From assembly GCA_027924585.1 (NCBI GenBank), contig BSBM01000753.1:25796001-25860000 (forward strand): DNA of 64,000 nucleotides, written 5' to 3'. Of this stretch, positions 11,535 to 21,415 are shown one piece after another. The position numbers were made by a program, and so were the translations under genes. The first letter of the stretch is position 1. Every line of letters starts with the position of its first letter. Origin of the DNA: Larix kaempferi (lineage: Eukaryota; Streptophyta; Pinopsida; Pinales; Pinaceae). Under the pieces are notes generated by a model, which searched no databases, was not told the DNA's origin, and saw nothing but the letters and a program-made list of their open reading frames with translations.

Positions 11535-12780
11535 ATATGGAAATCGGAGAATCAGTTCTTCGACCATTTTTCTTTTCAACGTGTTGAATGAAATGTCGCA
11601 TTCCTCCATCCATCTATAATCTCGATCATATTTTAGCAATTCTTCGAGAGGATAAGTCATATCGGAGTAGTGTCTGATAAACTTCCTGTAATATCCGGTA
11701 TGACCCAACATGATTCGTACTTGTTTCGAATTAACTGGAGGCTTTAGGTCGAGGATAATTTTGATCTTCACGTAGTCAACCTTGATTCCTTCTTTGCAAA
11801 CTACATGGCCAAGTAATATGCCGATAGGTGTCGCGAAGATGCATTTTTTAATGTTCAGGGACAGTTGTATCTGTCGACATCTTTCCAAGATTAGTCTGAG
11901 ACACTTGCAGTGATCTTTCAACATTGTATAAATTGTCCAATTATCAAAGTATACAGCCATGGTTTTGTAAATATATTCTTGAAATGCTTTGACGACAATT
12001 CTTGAGAAGACCGCAGGTGCGTTCTTCAAACCAAAAGGCATAACTTTATACGTGAATGACCCAAATTCGCATACAAATGTTGTCTTTTTTCTGATCTTCT
12101 TTTGCTATAGGTACTTGGTTGTACCCCGAGAATCCATTCGTGAAAGAATAACACTCATGCCCCGCAACTTCATTAATAATTTCATCTGCAAAAGGGGTAG
12201 GGAAGGGATATGTTAGTGTTACCTTGTTCAGCTCCCGAAAGTTGACACAGATTCTCAGTCATGTCGGATCTTGTTTCTTTGGATGAATGACCATAGGAAT
12301 TTCCCACTCCGACTGGTCGATAGGATATATGATTCCTGCAGCAAGCATGTTATCGATCTCCTTTTTGATAATATCCTTATATTTGTGATCAAGTTTGTAG
12401 GGTCTTTTCTTTACGGGTTTGGCATCTGGTTTAATATCAATTTTCATCTCGCCCATTTCCTTTACAAGTCCTTTCAAGTCTTTGTAGTCTCGAGCAAAAT
12501 CGTCTTGAAATTCTTTGAGAATACTGGAGATTTATGCTGTTTTTTCCTCATTCCAGTAATCACCAATCTTTTCCATTTTCGGTCGGTCGTCGTTTGAAAT
12601 ATCTACTTCCTTTGTTTTAATCTTCGCGTCCATCCATTCTCGTGCATGACTGTTACTTATCTGTCTTTCACCTTCTTTGATTTGTGTGAACGTTGGTGGA
12701 AAGTCTTTTTCTGATAACCTTTCGGGTTCATCTTTTTCTACAGTCTCTGTGCTTAAGATTGTTCTTACGGGCTTCGACAC
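11535..12780 (-). pseudogene. Element G reverse transcriptase
   Basis: The RT begins in the piece at 12259-12477 (KKRPYKLDHKYKDIIKKEID, AAGIIYPIDQSEWEIPMVI) and continues in the ORF starting at 12041 with MPFGLKNAPAVFSRI. The catalytic box reads AVYFDNWTIY, so the second Asp of the expected pair is Asn and polymerase activity should be lost. A stop separates LRICVNFRELNK from the preceding PKKQDPT. The segment 12532-12780 is a charged linker before RT with no recognised motif. Confidence 0.88.
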
Positions 12781-12950
12781 ATTGGGATGATCCTTTTTCC
12801 ATTGAAATTTTTTCCTACTGACATCTCTATTTCTAGACTCAGTCTTGTTGAGTGCTGTTTTTTTTTCGTCTTTATATTGTAGCAGGTGTTAGGTGTGTGC
12901 ATACTCTTCTGTTTGTCTCCAAGTGTTAATGTTTCTGTTGGATGCAGAAA

Positions 12951-13640
12951 TTATTTAATGCTTTTGCTTGCTTTGACCATTCTTTCATCCTGTGGAGAAA
13001 ACTGGAAATCCTTAATAAAATTTTCTTTTAGGTCTTTCCAAAACAAAGTTTCTCCTCTTGCTTCTTCCATCTTATACCATTTGTTAGGTAGATCATCGAG
13101 TGTTTTGGGGAAGAGGTGAGGCCATTTTATTTCATCTTTATAGCCTAATTTTCTCCATTCTTTTTCACAATAGTCAATGTGAGCTTCAGGGTTTTGTCCT
13201 TGTGTAAACAAGAGAATGTCAGCCTGAGTTGTTAATTTTCTTCCTCCAAACCTTTCTATGAAAGATGTTGATGCAGTATTCCAATTTTGGAGTTTCGATT
13301 GATGAGTATCCCACCATCTAGCAGCTTGACCGGTGAATGTCTCTACCAAAATTTGTAGTCGGCCTTGCTCTCCGACATGTTTTGATACTTGTTCGACATG
13401 AACATCAGGCGAATCACGTTCTTTATATCTTAATGTCGAGCTATTGTATTGTACATTTTTATCGGGAACAAGTGTTGGATATGCTCGCATTTTTCGTTCG
13501 AAAATCTTCGGTGTGTAAGATATTGAGAGACACTTCTTTATTTTCTTCTTTGAGAGGGCTTCCACAGTCCAACATTCTTTTGCATGTAAATCATAATTAT
13601 CTATTTTCCAGTCATAGAGTTTTGCATCTGAATTGTATCC
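12951..13640 (-). pseudogene. Element G second Gag-like segment between protease and RT
   Basis: This segment contains FTGQAARWWDTHQSKLQNW followed by STSFIERFG, and then LPNKWYKMEEARGETLFWKD followed by LKENFIKDF. The pattern of a small-residue turn, W-[WY], a linker, W-x-x-[LF] and a closing F-x-x-x-F is the signature of the capsid region of plant retrotransposon Gag (Pfam Retrotrans_gag). The true Gag of this element is at 15296-16542, upstream of the knuckles, so this is a second occurrence and lies inside the Pol region. It could be a duplicated capsid lobe or an acquired Gag fragment. Assignment rests on motif shape. Confidence 0.55.
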
Positions 13641-13724
13641 GAGCGAGATAGGATCTCCGAGATGAAGTTATCCTTGGGTGTTTGGCTCAATGTGATCTTC
13701 ATTATTGTCTATTCGGTAAAGCTG

Positions 13725-14120
13725 TCAGACATCATTATCAACTTCTGTAGGTTCTGACCAAGGTTCTCCCTGAGATGGGAAGATTGGTACGATAGCCTTC
13801 TGACCATTGCCTTTCAACTTGATACGGATTTTATCTAAGGAAATTGAAGCCTTCATCTTTCGTCCCAATGGTCGACCGACCAATGCAGGGAATGATCTTG
13901 CATTATATTTTGGGATGATTATTTTGAAGTCTATTGGCGACGTGATACCTTTAATGGAAGTTTCGACTCCTTTCCATACTCCAATCGGCTCAATTAATCC
14001 TTGATCTGCGAGCTTTAAGTAGATGCCTGATTCCTGTAGTTGAGGTCGACCGAGTTGGTCCCAGGTATCACGAGTCATGATATTCACTTGGGATCCAAAA
14101 TCTAGTATGACTTGTCATAC
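13725..14120 (-). pseudogene. Element G aspartic protease
   Basis: The active-site region just upstream of the Met at 14087 reads ILDFGSQVNIMTRDTW, where the usual D-[ST]-G is D-F-G. The fold's closing motif appears as SFPALVGRPLGRKMKASI. It follows the zinc knuckles and precedes the second Gag-like segment. Catalytic Asp and Gly are kept; the middle residue is unusual. Confidence 0.75.
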
Positions 14121-14559
14121 ATGATATCCATTGATGTCGAGATCGACTAATGGGTAGGCATCATTTTTCTCTTTTTGTTTTAGTCGGCAAATGTTTTTAG
14201 TTTGTCTTTGTTCGACATGTTTCAATTTATGTAACAGGTCAATATTTTTCCTACAGCTTCTTCATTTGAAATTAATTTGAGCAATTCATTGAGAACATCT
14301 TCATGTGTTGCTAAGTCATGAAATATGTCGGATGCATCTTTGTACACAAATTTTTGTTTTATAGGATTTGGATATCCTCCTTATTGACAATTCTAGTTAT
14401 TTGAGGTTTATCTTGACCAATGTGAGTGCCTTGCCTTGTTACAATTTGCAGGTTTTTTGTACGAAGCACATCATTTTTTTTGAATACAGGATAAAACATG
14501 AACATTATTTTTATTATTTATTTTCTCGATCATGGTAGGGCAATCCTCTAAATAGTGAT

Positions 14560-15217
14560 CGCCTACCCCACACTTTGTACAAAATTTAAGATCAGTTCTT
14601 TCCTTATAAGGGCATTCTGCATGCTGGTGATTTTCGCTGAAACATGTAAAACATGAACCAGGTTGACCGGATCGAATGCCTCGACCTCTACTGCCGCGAC
14701 CATGACTCTGGTATCCATCGCGTCTATTGTAGCCATCGTATCACCGATCGTACCATCGATCATTATACCTTGGGTATCTGTCATTCCTGTTTTGATTGTA
14801 TTGGTTATTTCTTCCATCATTTCTCTCAAATTTGTCGTTTGCTAGATTTTTGTCCTGGTTCTGTTCGACAGAATTTGTGTGGTACACTGCATGATAATTT
14901 TGCCGATTTTTCAGGTTCAGATGACATTCTTCAATTGTATGTGTATTCACTTCACAAATTTGACACCATCTTGCCTTCTTATTTTTTATATTGTATGGAC
15001 AATCATTTGTGGTATGTGAATCATACTCTTTGCATAGATCGCATAAACATATAGATTGAATGAGTTTTACTTCTTGTTGCCGATCCTCAATTCGACAAGA
15101 ATCTTTGGTATGTTTTGAAGCTCGACAAGTTGTACACCATAGTTCTGGTCCTTTTAACATCATATTTCTGATAGCTTGTTCCATACTTTCAAGGCATTCG
15201 TCGATGTGTCTATCCAT
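14560..15217 (-). pseudogene. Element G nucleocapsid with five zinc knuckles
   Basis: Five C-x2-C-x3/4-H-x4-C units can be read on the sense strand: CTTCRASKHTKDSC, CDLCKEYDSHTTNDC, CQICEVNTHTIEEC, CFTCFSENHQHAEC and CTKCGVGDHYLEDC. The first three are within 14741-15217; the last two lie near 14560-14660, in a different frame from the first three. A basic Asn/Arg/Tyr-rich linker (RNDRYPRYNDRWYDR) separates the groups. Zinc knuckles bind the genomic RNA for packaging; most plant Gypsy Gag proteins have one or two, so five is many. Confidence 0.8.
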
Positions 15218-15295
15218 GGATACTAGAGGGTATTCATCATCCTTTTCGATTTCTAATGCTACTCTTAGTGCATCTGCATATGTATTAACATTTTG

Positions 15296-16542
15296 TCAAC
15301 GGACATGTATTCTGATTTTATTGATTAAACCAACAATAAACCATTTGATTAATAGTTTTTCTTCGATTTCATAGTCTAATTTGCTCAGGAGGTATTTAAA
15401 CCTCTGGTTGTACTCCTTGACAGTTTCGGTCGGCTTTTGGACTGTTGTCTTCAGTCGTTCTGCCGCTAGGTATGTCGCATCTTCAATCATAAAAAAGGCC
15501 AGAAAGCTTTGTTTGATTTGTGCTTTTGTTGCATTTGGCGATTTTGCTATGTACCCCATGTACCATGTTAGTGCTCTTTTTATTAACGAACCAACAAATT
15601 GAGAAATCTGCCTTTCTTCATTGGTAATTTGATTGGCTGTCCATATTGCTTCGCACACAAACCAATGTCTTCTTGGGTCTTCATCTCCTTCGTAGAATGG
15701 AAGGTGTGTTGTTGTGTGTGCCATGTCTGTTGGTGTATTATTCTGAGAATTTGATGGAGGTGTGGGTGGGTTATTTCCACAATCAACACTTGGTGCTTCA
15801 TTAATTTGGATTAGTTGTCTTTCTGGACTTGGTTCTCTGTCTTCAAAATCAATAACTATATCTTCTTCGATATCGCTAGATCTGCCTTCTTTGACCACTT
15901 CTGTCGAAATCCAGTTAAATTTTTGCTTGAATGGGATTTCACTAAATCTCGGGCTTTCCGACATGCTTGTCGAGTCACTCAAACTTGGTATTGGCAGGGG
16001 GGCGCTTCCTCATGCTCTGAGTACACTAGATGAAAACTTCTATTTGAAAATTCAGGTTGAAAAGATACCCAATTTCCTTCCTCTGGTTAATGAATCAATA
16101 ATCTATTAATATCATCGCCTTCTATGCTTCGACGACTTAGAATCCCTGACTGACGAGCATGGAGACCTAGATTTTCTTCGACAATTTCTTCCACCTGAAC
16201 GCTTTGTGTTAAACGAAATGAAGACGGAGGTGCTACCATTTCAGTTATTTGAACTTGGAGAGCTCTACCACAATCTATCCACAAGTCTTCATCCATCGGT
16301 GATAGTTCCTCTTCGACACCTCGATCATCGGGGGCTCGGCTTGATTCTGGAAAATTTTCTTCTACATCTGTCGTGACATTTGATCCTCGTGTCCTCCGGA
16401 GTGCAATTGCCTGCTCCTGCAGCTCTTCACGTCGCTGCCTCCTCTTTTCTCTTTCGATTTTCTGAATATATGGGGTGCTTTTGTGACTCAAGAGTCTGTC
16501 TTTGTCAGATTTTCTTCCACTGCTGGTCATGTAGTTTGTCAT
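15296..16542 (-). pseudogene. Element G Gag, capsid region
   Basis: The capsid-type region at 15296-15982 includes FYEGDEDPRRHWFVCEAIW, RALTWYMGYIAKSPNATKAQ and VKEYNQRFKYLLSKLDYEI, matching plant Gypsy Gag. Upstream, 16087-16542 is a charged, disordered-looking segment with SHKSTPYIQKIEREKRRQRR and ALQVQITEMVAPPSSF. The two are in different frames, so there is at least one shift near 16000-16085. Gag would form the particle shell in the cytoplasm. Confidence 0.8.
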
Positions 16543-16639
16543 ATGTCAAGTTTCATCAAACTAGGTACATCATAGCATGCTTCATCACCCCCCCAATGCC
16601 GGACCGAAGGTGTCTAGACTATTGGGGAAGTGCAGACCA

Positions 16640-17174
16640 TCATTTGTTCAAGAAAAAATCCCATTCGCGTTCCTTTACAAATGCTTCCCACTTACGTTCT
16701 TTCTCCTCCCAATTAGAGTTTGGAAGGGGCGGAAGTAGCAACGGTCTTGTTTCGACAATATGTGCGACACCTTTGTCAATAAAAAATTTAAACAATAATG
16801 TCGGCATAGAACACATAAATTGATTAGCTAATTCAGTGAAGAACTTTCTTCTTATTTCATCCACCGAGACTCGATTTTCGATCGCCTGTTCTTCACAAAA
16901 ATCTTTTGCAATCTTTTGGCACCACTCCGACAGATTTGTACGTCCTTTGTTGATCAGCTTCGACAATAGATTCCGTTCTGTTTCATCAACTGGTCTGTTC
17001 ATCCAGAAGTTTCTTCAATGCGGTCGGTACAGGCTCTACAAATCGCTCCTGGGTCTCGGAGAAGAATCGATCTCTCGCTTGGCTAATCGTCAACTTGTTA
17101 CGTCGCGCATAGTTTTGTAGGTAATTCGCGATTTTCTTCTCCCACCATTCTCTAATCTCTTGTTCTGAAATCAT
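16640..17174 (-). pseudogene. Element G Gag N-terminal region with a duplicated domain of about 52 residues
   Basis: Two adjacent copies of a domain can be aligned by eye: EWWEKKIANYLQNYARRNKL followed by TISQARDRFFSETQERF (about 16995-17153), and EWCQKIAKDFCEEQAIENRV followed by SVDEIRRKFFTELANQF (about 16769-16924). Shared positions include E-W, K-I, N-[KR]-[LV]-[ST]-[IV], R-x-[RK]-F-F-x-E, [QR]-F and P-T. The start at 17174 lies about 50 bp after the 5' LTR, so this is the first protein region. I do not recognise the domain; it is predicted to be helical. Confidence 0.65.
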
Positions 17175-17204
17175 AGGTCATGCTGCTAGTAATTTTTCAT
17201 GTAT

Positions 17205-17222
17205 CAACCAGAAAAGGAACCA
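17205..17222 (-). promoter_or_regulatory. Element G primer binding site
   Basis: Two bases after the end of the 5' LTR the minus strand reads TGGTTCCTTTTCTGGTTG. A site starting TGG beside the LTR is where a tRNA 3' end (CCA) would prime. I do not assign the tRNA. Confidence 0.55.
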
Positions 17223-17224
17223 GA

Positions 17225-17554
17225 TGTTATAGTCCCAAGGTTCATATGGTTATCATGGATACACTACATAATATAAGCCAACATATACAATGATACAGAT
17301 ACAAGAGATGAGACAGAGAGAGAAACAAGCCTTTATATTAACCAGCAAGAGCATAATACAGTCATAGAACCAATCTCTCCATTACATTGGCCGACCAGCC
17401 TAGATATATATATATATGCAAATACAGTTACATAACCATCTGTCGGTTTATCCAACCGACCCAACCTATACTAGTCGACGCGACCTGTCGACATGTGCTG
17501 CAGAGTGGTCAAGTGGATGGCCTAGTCGATAGGATGACCTAGGCCCCTCCAACA
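17225..17554 (-). repeat. Element G right (5') LTR
   Basis: It starts TGTTATAGTCCC and ends CCCTCCAACA, and is 330 bp against 321 bp for the left copy. It has an extra CGCGACCTGTCGA-like stretch near 17480-17493 and a shorter AT run. It is followed exactly by the AGATG duplication. Confidence 0.95.
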
Positions 17555-17949
17555 AGATGAAAGCCTAAGGGAATGAATTCCCCGTTGTAAGGACATGATG
17601 GGCTACAGGTGCCCATTCAGCTTTAAACATAGAGCAATTAGGGAGACAATAAAGCCTGTAGAGCATGGCTGCCAAAAGGGAATAGGGTTCCCTAAACCAC
17701 GCAACCAGGTAAGAATTATTGGCTTATTGTAGGTACAACAGACCCCATGTTTTCTTGAAAACATGGGAGCCCCAAAATTTTTATATGCAAAAGTAATGAT
17801 TAAATTCCATGATTATTTTGGGGTTTTTCATCATCCTTTTATTGCTTTGCTATGATTTGATTCAATTAGTAATTTTCCCTTTGAAAATTCCTTTGATTTT
17901 GTGTGCTTTTGTGAGTTGTGAAAGGCTTTGGTTTTCCCAAAAGTTAACT

Positions 17950-18330
17950 CCTTCCGCAACCCGCAATCCGCAATCCGCAATGCAGATTGCGGAAGCTTGG
18001 TTTTCAGTTTTGAATCTTTTTCGTTCCGCAACCCACAACCCGCAATGCGGATTACAGATGCGGAATGGTTTTTTAATAATTTTGGTTGTTTGCACTCGCA
18101 ACCTGCAATGCAGATTGAGGGAACACCTTTTAAATAGGTTTGCGCTTTGCCTTTCCGCAAACCGCAAACCGCAAGTGCAGATTGCAGATTGCGGAAAATG
18201 TTTAAATAATGAGTTTGCGTTTTGCGTTTCCGCAACCCACAACCCGCAATTACTGAAACTTCTGGTTTGTTAATGTTTAGAGTTGTGATTCCCCAACCTG
18301 CAACCCGTAGTTGCGGATTGCGAAAATATT
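17950..18330. repeat. Hairpin minisatellite in U3 of K-solo
   Basis: Six units start near 17953, 18024, 18095, 18153, 18228 and 18293. Each pairs CCGCAACCCGC/CCGCAATCCGC blocks with GCAGATTGCGG-like blocks. Spacers read like TTTGCGTTTTGCGTTT. The array ends just before the TATA-like box at 18333. Sequence blocks differ from those in K, but spacing and fold are kept. Confidence 0.85.
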
Positions 18331-18332
18331 GT

Positions 18333-18362
18333 ATATATATATTTATAAAATAAACCCCCGCA
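18333..18362 (+). promoter_or_regulatory. Putative LTR promoter of K-solo
   Basis: TATATATATTTATAAAATAA is followed by ACCCCCGC directly after the hairpin array and about 500 bp upstream of the ORF. This matches the position of the TATA-like box in both K LTRs. Confidence 0.4.
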
Positions 18363-18861
18363 ATTTTTCTTCCGCATTCTGCTTGTTTTAATATTAACCG
18401 TTGATTTGCCTCGATCCCGTGGTTGATATTGGATCATTGTTCTTTTGAATAGTCATTTCGGTTCTTTGTTTTTTTTCACCATTTTGATCTACAATCAGAT
18501 TTTTAAACCGCGATTTTCACTTGCGGCCAAACATGAACTGGTAATCATTGATTCGACTAAATCATAACTGATCAGATGATAGGATTTGACATTAAATCAT
18601 ACGTGAATTAAAATCTTACCCTGTCTTAATCCAAGTTTGTTGTCACATGTTGCGTGTTATTTCAATACAGATGTGACAATTGCAAGTTCCAGACCGTAAG
18701 ATTTTAATCATGGCAATTCATTACGCTTTGCCATTTCTGGAATCTTTATTGCTTTCTTTTAAATACAGATTTCAACGTGGGAAGTTTGTTGGTTGCATAT
18801 TGCAATAGAAAAGTCTCGTTAGTTGATTTTTAGAAGTTTTTCTTCTAAACTGTTCCATATT

Positions 18862-19098
18862 ATGAGCAAGATGCAGAGAATTCACAAATATCCGGTCAGA
18901 TTTTGTGAAGAGAAAGAACTTCAACCTCTTCTATACCAAGAACCCATGTCACCACCTTTTGACACAGGTGTTCCGGATGAAAGCAGTGATAGTGAAGAAG
19001 AGGACTCTGTGATTCAATCCATGTGCATATGGCTCCCTCAGAAGAAGAGAAGGAAGACCATTGAAAAACCAGCTGATCGAGACGATACCATTATCTAG
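18862..19098 (+). CDS. LTR-embedded ORF of K-solo (acidic, basic-patch protein; unknown)
   Basis: An ORF of 78 codons from the ATG at 18862 encodes an unrecognised protein. It has a Ser/Asp/Glu-rich acidic run (DESSDSEEEDSV), which looks like casein kinase 2 target sequence, and then a basic patch, QKKRRKTIEK, like a nuclear localisation signal. After TAG at 19098 the same frame continues open to about 19250 (VPATPPIPLKEEQVADFSVF), so the ancestral product was longer. It occupies the place that the much longer ORF occupies in K's LTR, with no visible similarity to it. I chose this ATG because the upstream Met-like codon at 18823 is TTG. Confidence 0.45.
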   Translation: MSKMQRIHKYPVRFCEEKELQPLLYQEPMSPPFDTGVPDESSDSEEEDSVIQSMCIWLPQKKRRKTIEKPADRDDTII

Positions 19099-21076
19099 GA
19101 TTTTATAATCAATGAAGTACCTGCCACTCCACCAATCCCTCTGAAGGAGGAACAAGTAGCCGACTTTTCAGTTTTCAAGGACATTGGTGATCATCATGAA
19201 TCTTCTAAGAAATATCTTTCAGTTCCCTTGTTATTTGTCGCAGGAAGTTAGTAAGTGTTGTTGTCTTTCACAATTCACTATGGGAAATTCCTCCGAATGT
19301 ATGCAATGAATTTCTTTGGGAATTTCGGAAGTTGTTTAGTATCAATCGCTCTTGAAGATGATTTAGAAGTGGAACTTGATTTTGAAATCCCTATTTTCAT
19401 GGGATGGCTAGCCTTTGTAACTATATTTGTAATTATTATTTAAAGGGTAGAGGTCTCATGGGGTAAAGGGGTGGGGAGATAATCACCAAAGAAGGACTGG
19501 AGAAATGTTGTTTCACTTGAGATCTTGTAATTTTTTACAGATCAATGAATCAAAGTTAGTTTCTTTTGGCATCTTCTTTGTTTATGTTATCAAATTTCTT
19601 TGATGATGTCTAATTTCTTCACCTTAATTATCTATGAGTATTGTTGATTTTGCAGCCAATCATTAATGCATTGATCTATGATTTGGATTTGTCTTAATTC
19701 ATGGTCTTTGTGTATTTATGTTTTAATTGAATTTATTTAATCAAAATCTTTATCTATTTCTGCAAATGATTCACAAAAAATATCAAGTTCATGTTAATTT
19801 TTCAATTAGCATAAGAGCAACAGGATAACCTTGTGTATGCTTAATCTTTAAACTGTTATTAGTAATTTTCATTGCTTGATTATATTTTGAAGCAATAAGT
19901 AATGATCCAATTTTACATTTATGTTAAGCTCGTAAAATCACTTATTAAAACTCAGATCAAGTTATCCTACACACAAGCAATACACTTCCTTTAGATTAGA
20001 TCTGACTTAGTCTAGATTTCCTTTAAGGTAGATTTGTACTAGGTTTAGATCCTTTTAGAGTTAGAACACTTTAATCTTCCCTCACAAGAAGATTGATCCT
20101 TTGGGATCAAACTCCATAAGTGCCAGCGGAGGCCTTTGTATCCATGGGAGTTAACCACACCAAACAGGCTGGGGATAGAACTGCTCTTGCGTAGATCCTT
20201 TTGAAGCCTTTTAGTATGGGTTTTCACCCTCTGTTGTTATCCTTAGAACCCATTCCAGAAACTTACACATCCGAGGCTTCAACATGGCTCTGGGCATGAA
20301 AGTGGCCGGTTTGTTCATCCAAGACTTCACCATTTCATCAAATTTATACCTAGTCTTAGCAGAGTCTAGGAATGCATCATTAAGAGGATGGACAACTGGT
20401 TTAAGTGCATATGCTCCAGTGAAAACCTCAGGATGAAAAGTGGCCAATTGAGACCCTGGACCGTCGTTAAAAGAGCGGTATTTAGGGTTGGCATGGTCAA
20501 CAATCCATTTAACATCATCAATGTAGGAAAGAATAGCAGGTCTAGCAGCAATGGAACACAACTGTGAATTCCTAATCTTCTCATAAGCGGGCCAATCATT
20601 CTGGATGTCTGGCAGGTCATCATTATCAAATATGGCGTATATTTTAGACCAGTCAAGTTGATAAGTCTCAGAAACGTTGTCACTGGTGTCAGAAAGATAA
20701 CCAAAGTTAGGGTCTTTGTTTAGTAAGTCTTTCTGAGCAATTCTGAAGCGAATGTTTCATGACATGTTGAACACTAGAAATTTCTGATAAATAAATAAAC
20801 ACAAATCAACAATAATCTAAAAATAGAAAACTCATAAATAACGAACAGGAAAAGGACATGAAACCGACCTGTGAATGATGAAAAACAACAGAAAACAACC
20901 CTGGTAAATCCTAGTGGTAAAAATCTTCGTAACAGGTAAATTTATGAAAATAAAATTGATAAAAGAAAATATAAAAAACAATATATTTATCAATTTCATC
21001 AGGTACAATCTAGGCCGTAGGAAGAAAATGGATCGACGATTGAGATCTAGTTAAGAGGGATGCGGAGAGAGAGTTG

Positions 21077-21106
21077 CGGGCATTTATTTTGCAAAAGTAT
21101 ACATTC
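21077..21106 (-). promoter_or_regulatory. Putative LTR promoter (TATA-like box), K left LTR
   Basis: On the minus strand, directly after the hairpin array, there is GTATACTTTTGCAAAATAAA followed by TGCCCGCAAC. The right LTR has a near copy and the solo LTR has TATATATTTATAAAATAAAC in the same position. The position upstream of the LTR ORF fits a core promoter. No transcript evidence is available from sequence alone. Confidence 0.4.
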
Positions 21107-21415
21107 TTTCCGCAATTGCAGGTTGCGGGTTACGAAAATGAAAACCATACTAATGAATATAATGACTCTTCTGCAGTCCACAATCCGCAATTGCGGGTTG
21201 TAGGTTGTGGAAGAGAAAGACACAAAATTATTAATCAAACACTTTCCGCAATCCGCATTTGCGGATTGCGGGTTGCGGAAATGCAAAACGCGAAACTATT
21301 TACAAAGCATACCTGCAATCCACATTGTGGGTTGTGGGTGCAAAAAACCACAATTATTTGAAAAACAATTCTGCATCCGCAATCCGCATTGCGGATTGCA
21401 GGTTGCGGAAAGAGT
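21105..21415. repeat. Hairpin minisatellite in U3 of K left LTR
   Basis: Five inverted-repeat units start near 21111, 21180, 21243, 21311 and 21372, spaced about 60-70 bp. Each joins one or more CCGCAATCCGC-like blocks to GCGGATTGCGG-like blocks with a few bases between, so each can fold as a hairpin. The clearest is at 21242-21281, with three blocks per arm. Between units lie AAATG- or AAGAG-type spacers. On the sense strand the array sits just upstream of a TATA-like box. The same array is in the other K LTR and in the solo LTR. Confidence 0.85.

Larger units (their letters stand above)
5394..17554 (-). mobile_element. Element G: full-length Ty3/Gypsy retrotransposon with extra Gag-type and post-integrase ORFs
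   Basis: The element has TG...CA ends, 321 and 330 bp LTRs (5394-5714 and 17225-17554) and a perfect AGATG duplication (5389-5393 and 17555-17559). The uninterrupted target is readable in the other K LTR at 38215. Coding order on minus is a Gag N-terminal region, Gag, zinc knuckles, protease, a second Gag-like segment, RT, RNase H, integrase and about 3.8 kb of further sense-strand coding remains. LTRs differ by a few percent plus a 9-13 bp indel. All genes contain stops, so it is dead but structurally complete. Confidence 0.95.
17725..20284 (+). mobile_element. K-solo: solo LTR of a K-related family inserted in K's left LTR
   Basis: The ends are TATTGTAGGTACAACA (first G mutated) and GGCTTCAACA, flanked by TGGCT at 17720-17724 and 20285-20289. 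The uninterrupted target is at 38380-38388 in the other K LTR. Its sense orientation is plus, opposite to its host. Both ends match K: 17725-17900 is the inverse of 21470-21633, and 19400-20284 is the inverse of 3394-4280. No internal region remains, so it is a solo LTR left by LTR-LTR recombination. At 2560 bp it is about 1 kb shorter than K's LTR because the middle holds a different ORF. Confidence 0.9.
4307..20765 (-). pseudogene. LTR-embedded ORF of element K, left copy (unknown function, split)
   Basis: On the sense strand the reading frame begins at an ATG at 20765, runs to 20290, resumes at 17724-17555, then at 5393, and stops with TAG at 4307. Without the passengers it is about 575 codons. 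I do not recognise the family. Seen features: an N-terminal part with PDIQNDWPAYEKIRNSQ, a middle aromatic-rich part (LGDWYVGEFFSYIRIWG), and a C-terminal Lys/Glu/Gln-rich segment likely to form a coiled coil (AKSKEE, QVERRCGEVKERIQQLDH). The third codon is TGA here but CAG in the right LTR; conversely, a stop after DDL in the right copy is intact here. This complementary decay indicates a real ancestral gene. It may be a structural or regulatory element protein; this is inference. Confidence 0.55.

Noticed and set aside
17809-18273. Plus and minus open frames rich in Cys, Asn, Pro and Gln (repeats of CGLR, NPQ, ADCG)
   Set aside because: They are translations of the hairpin minisatellite and appear in several frames at once on both strands, as in 21047-21557 and 39104-39636. 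A repeat with few stop codons explains them.
20211-20704. Open frames on minus that look like one protein ending TTEGENPY
   Set aside because: They read across the junction of K's left LTR (to 20290) and the inverted solo LTR (20284 and below). The last part is LTR sequence read in chimeric frame, not a natural C-terminus.
21105-21415. Regularly spaced short repeats resembling a CRISPR array
   Set aside because: Units are imperfect, self-complementary and vary in sequence; spacers are similar to each other, not unique; context is a plant LTR.
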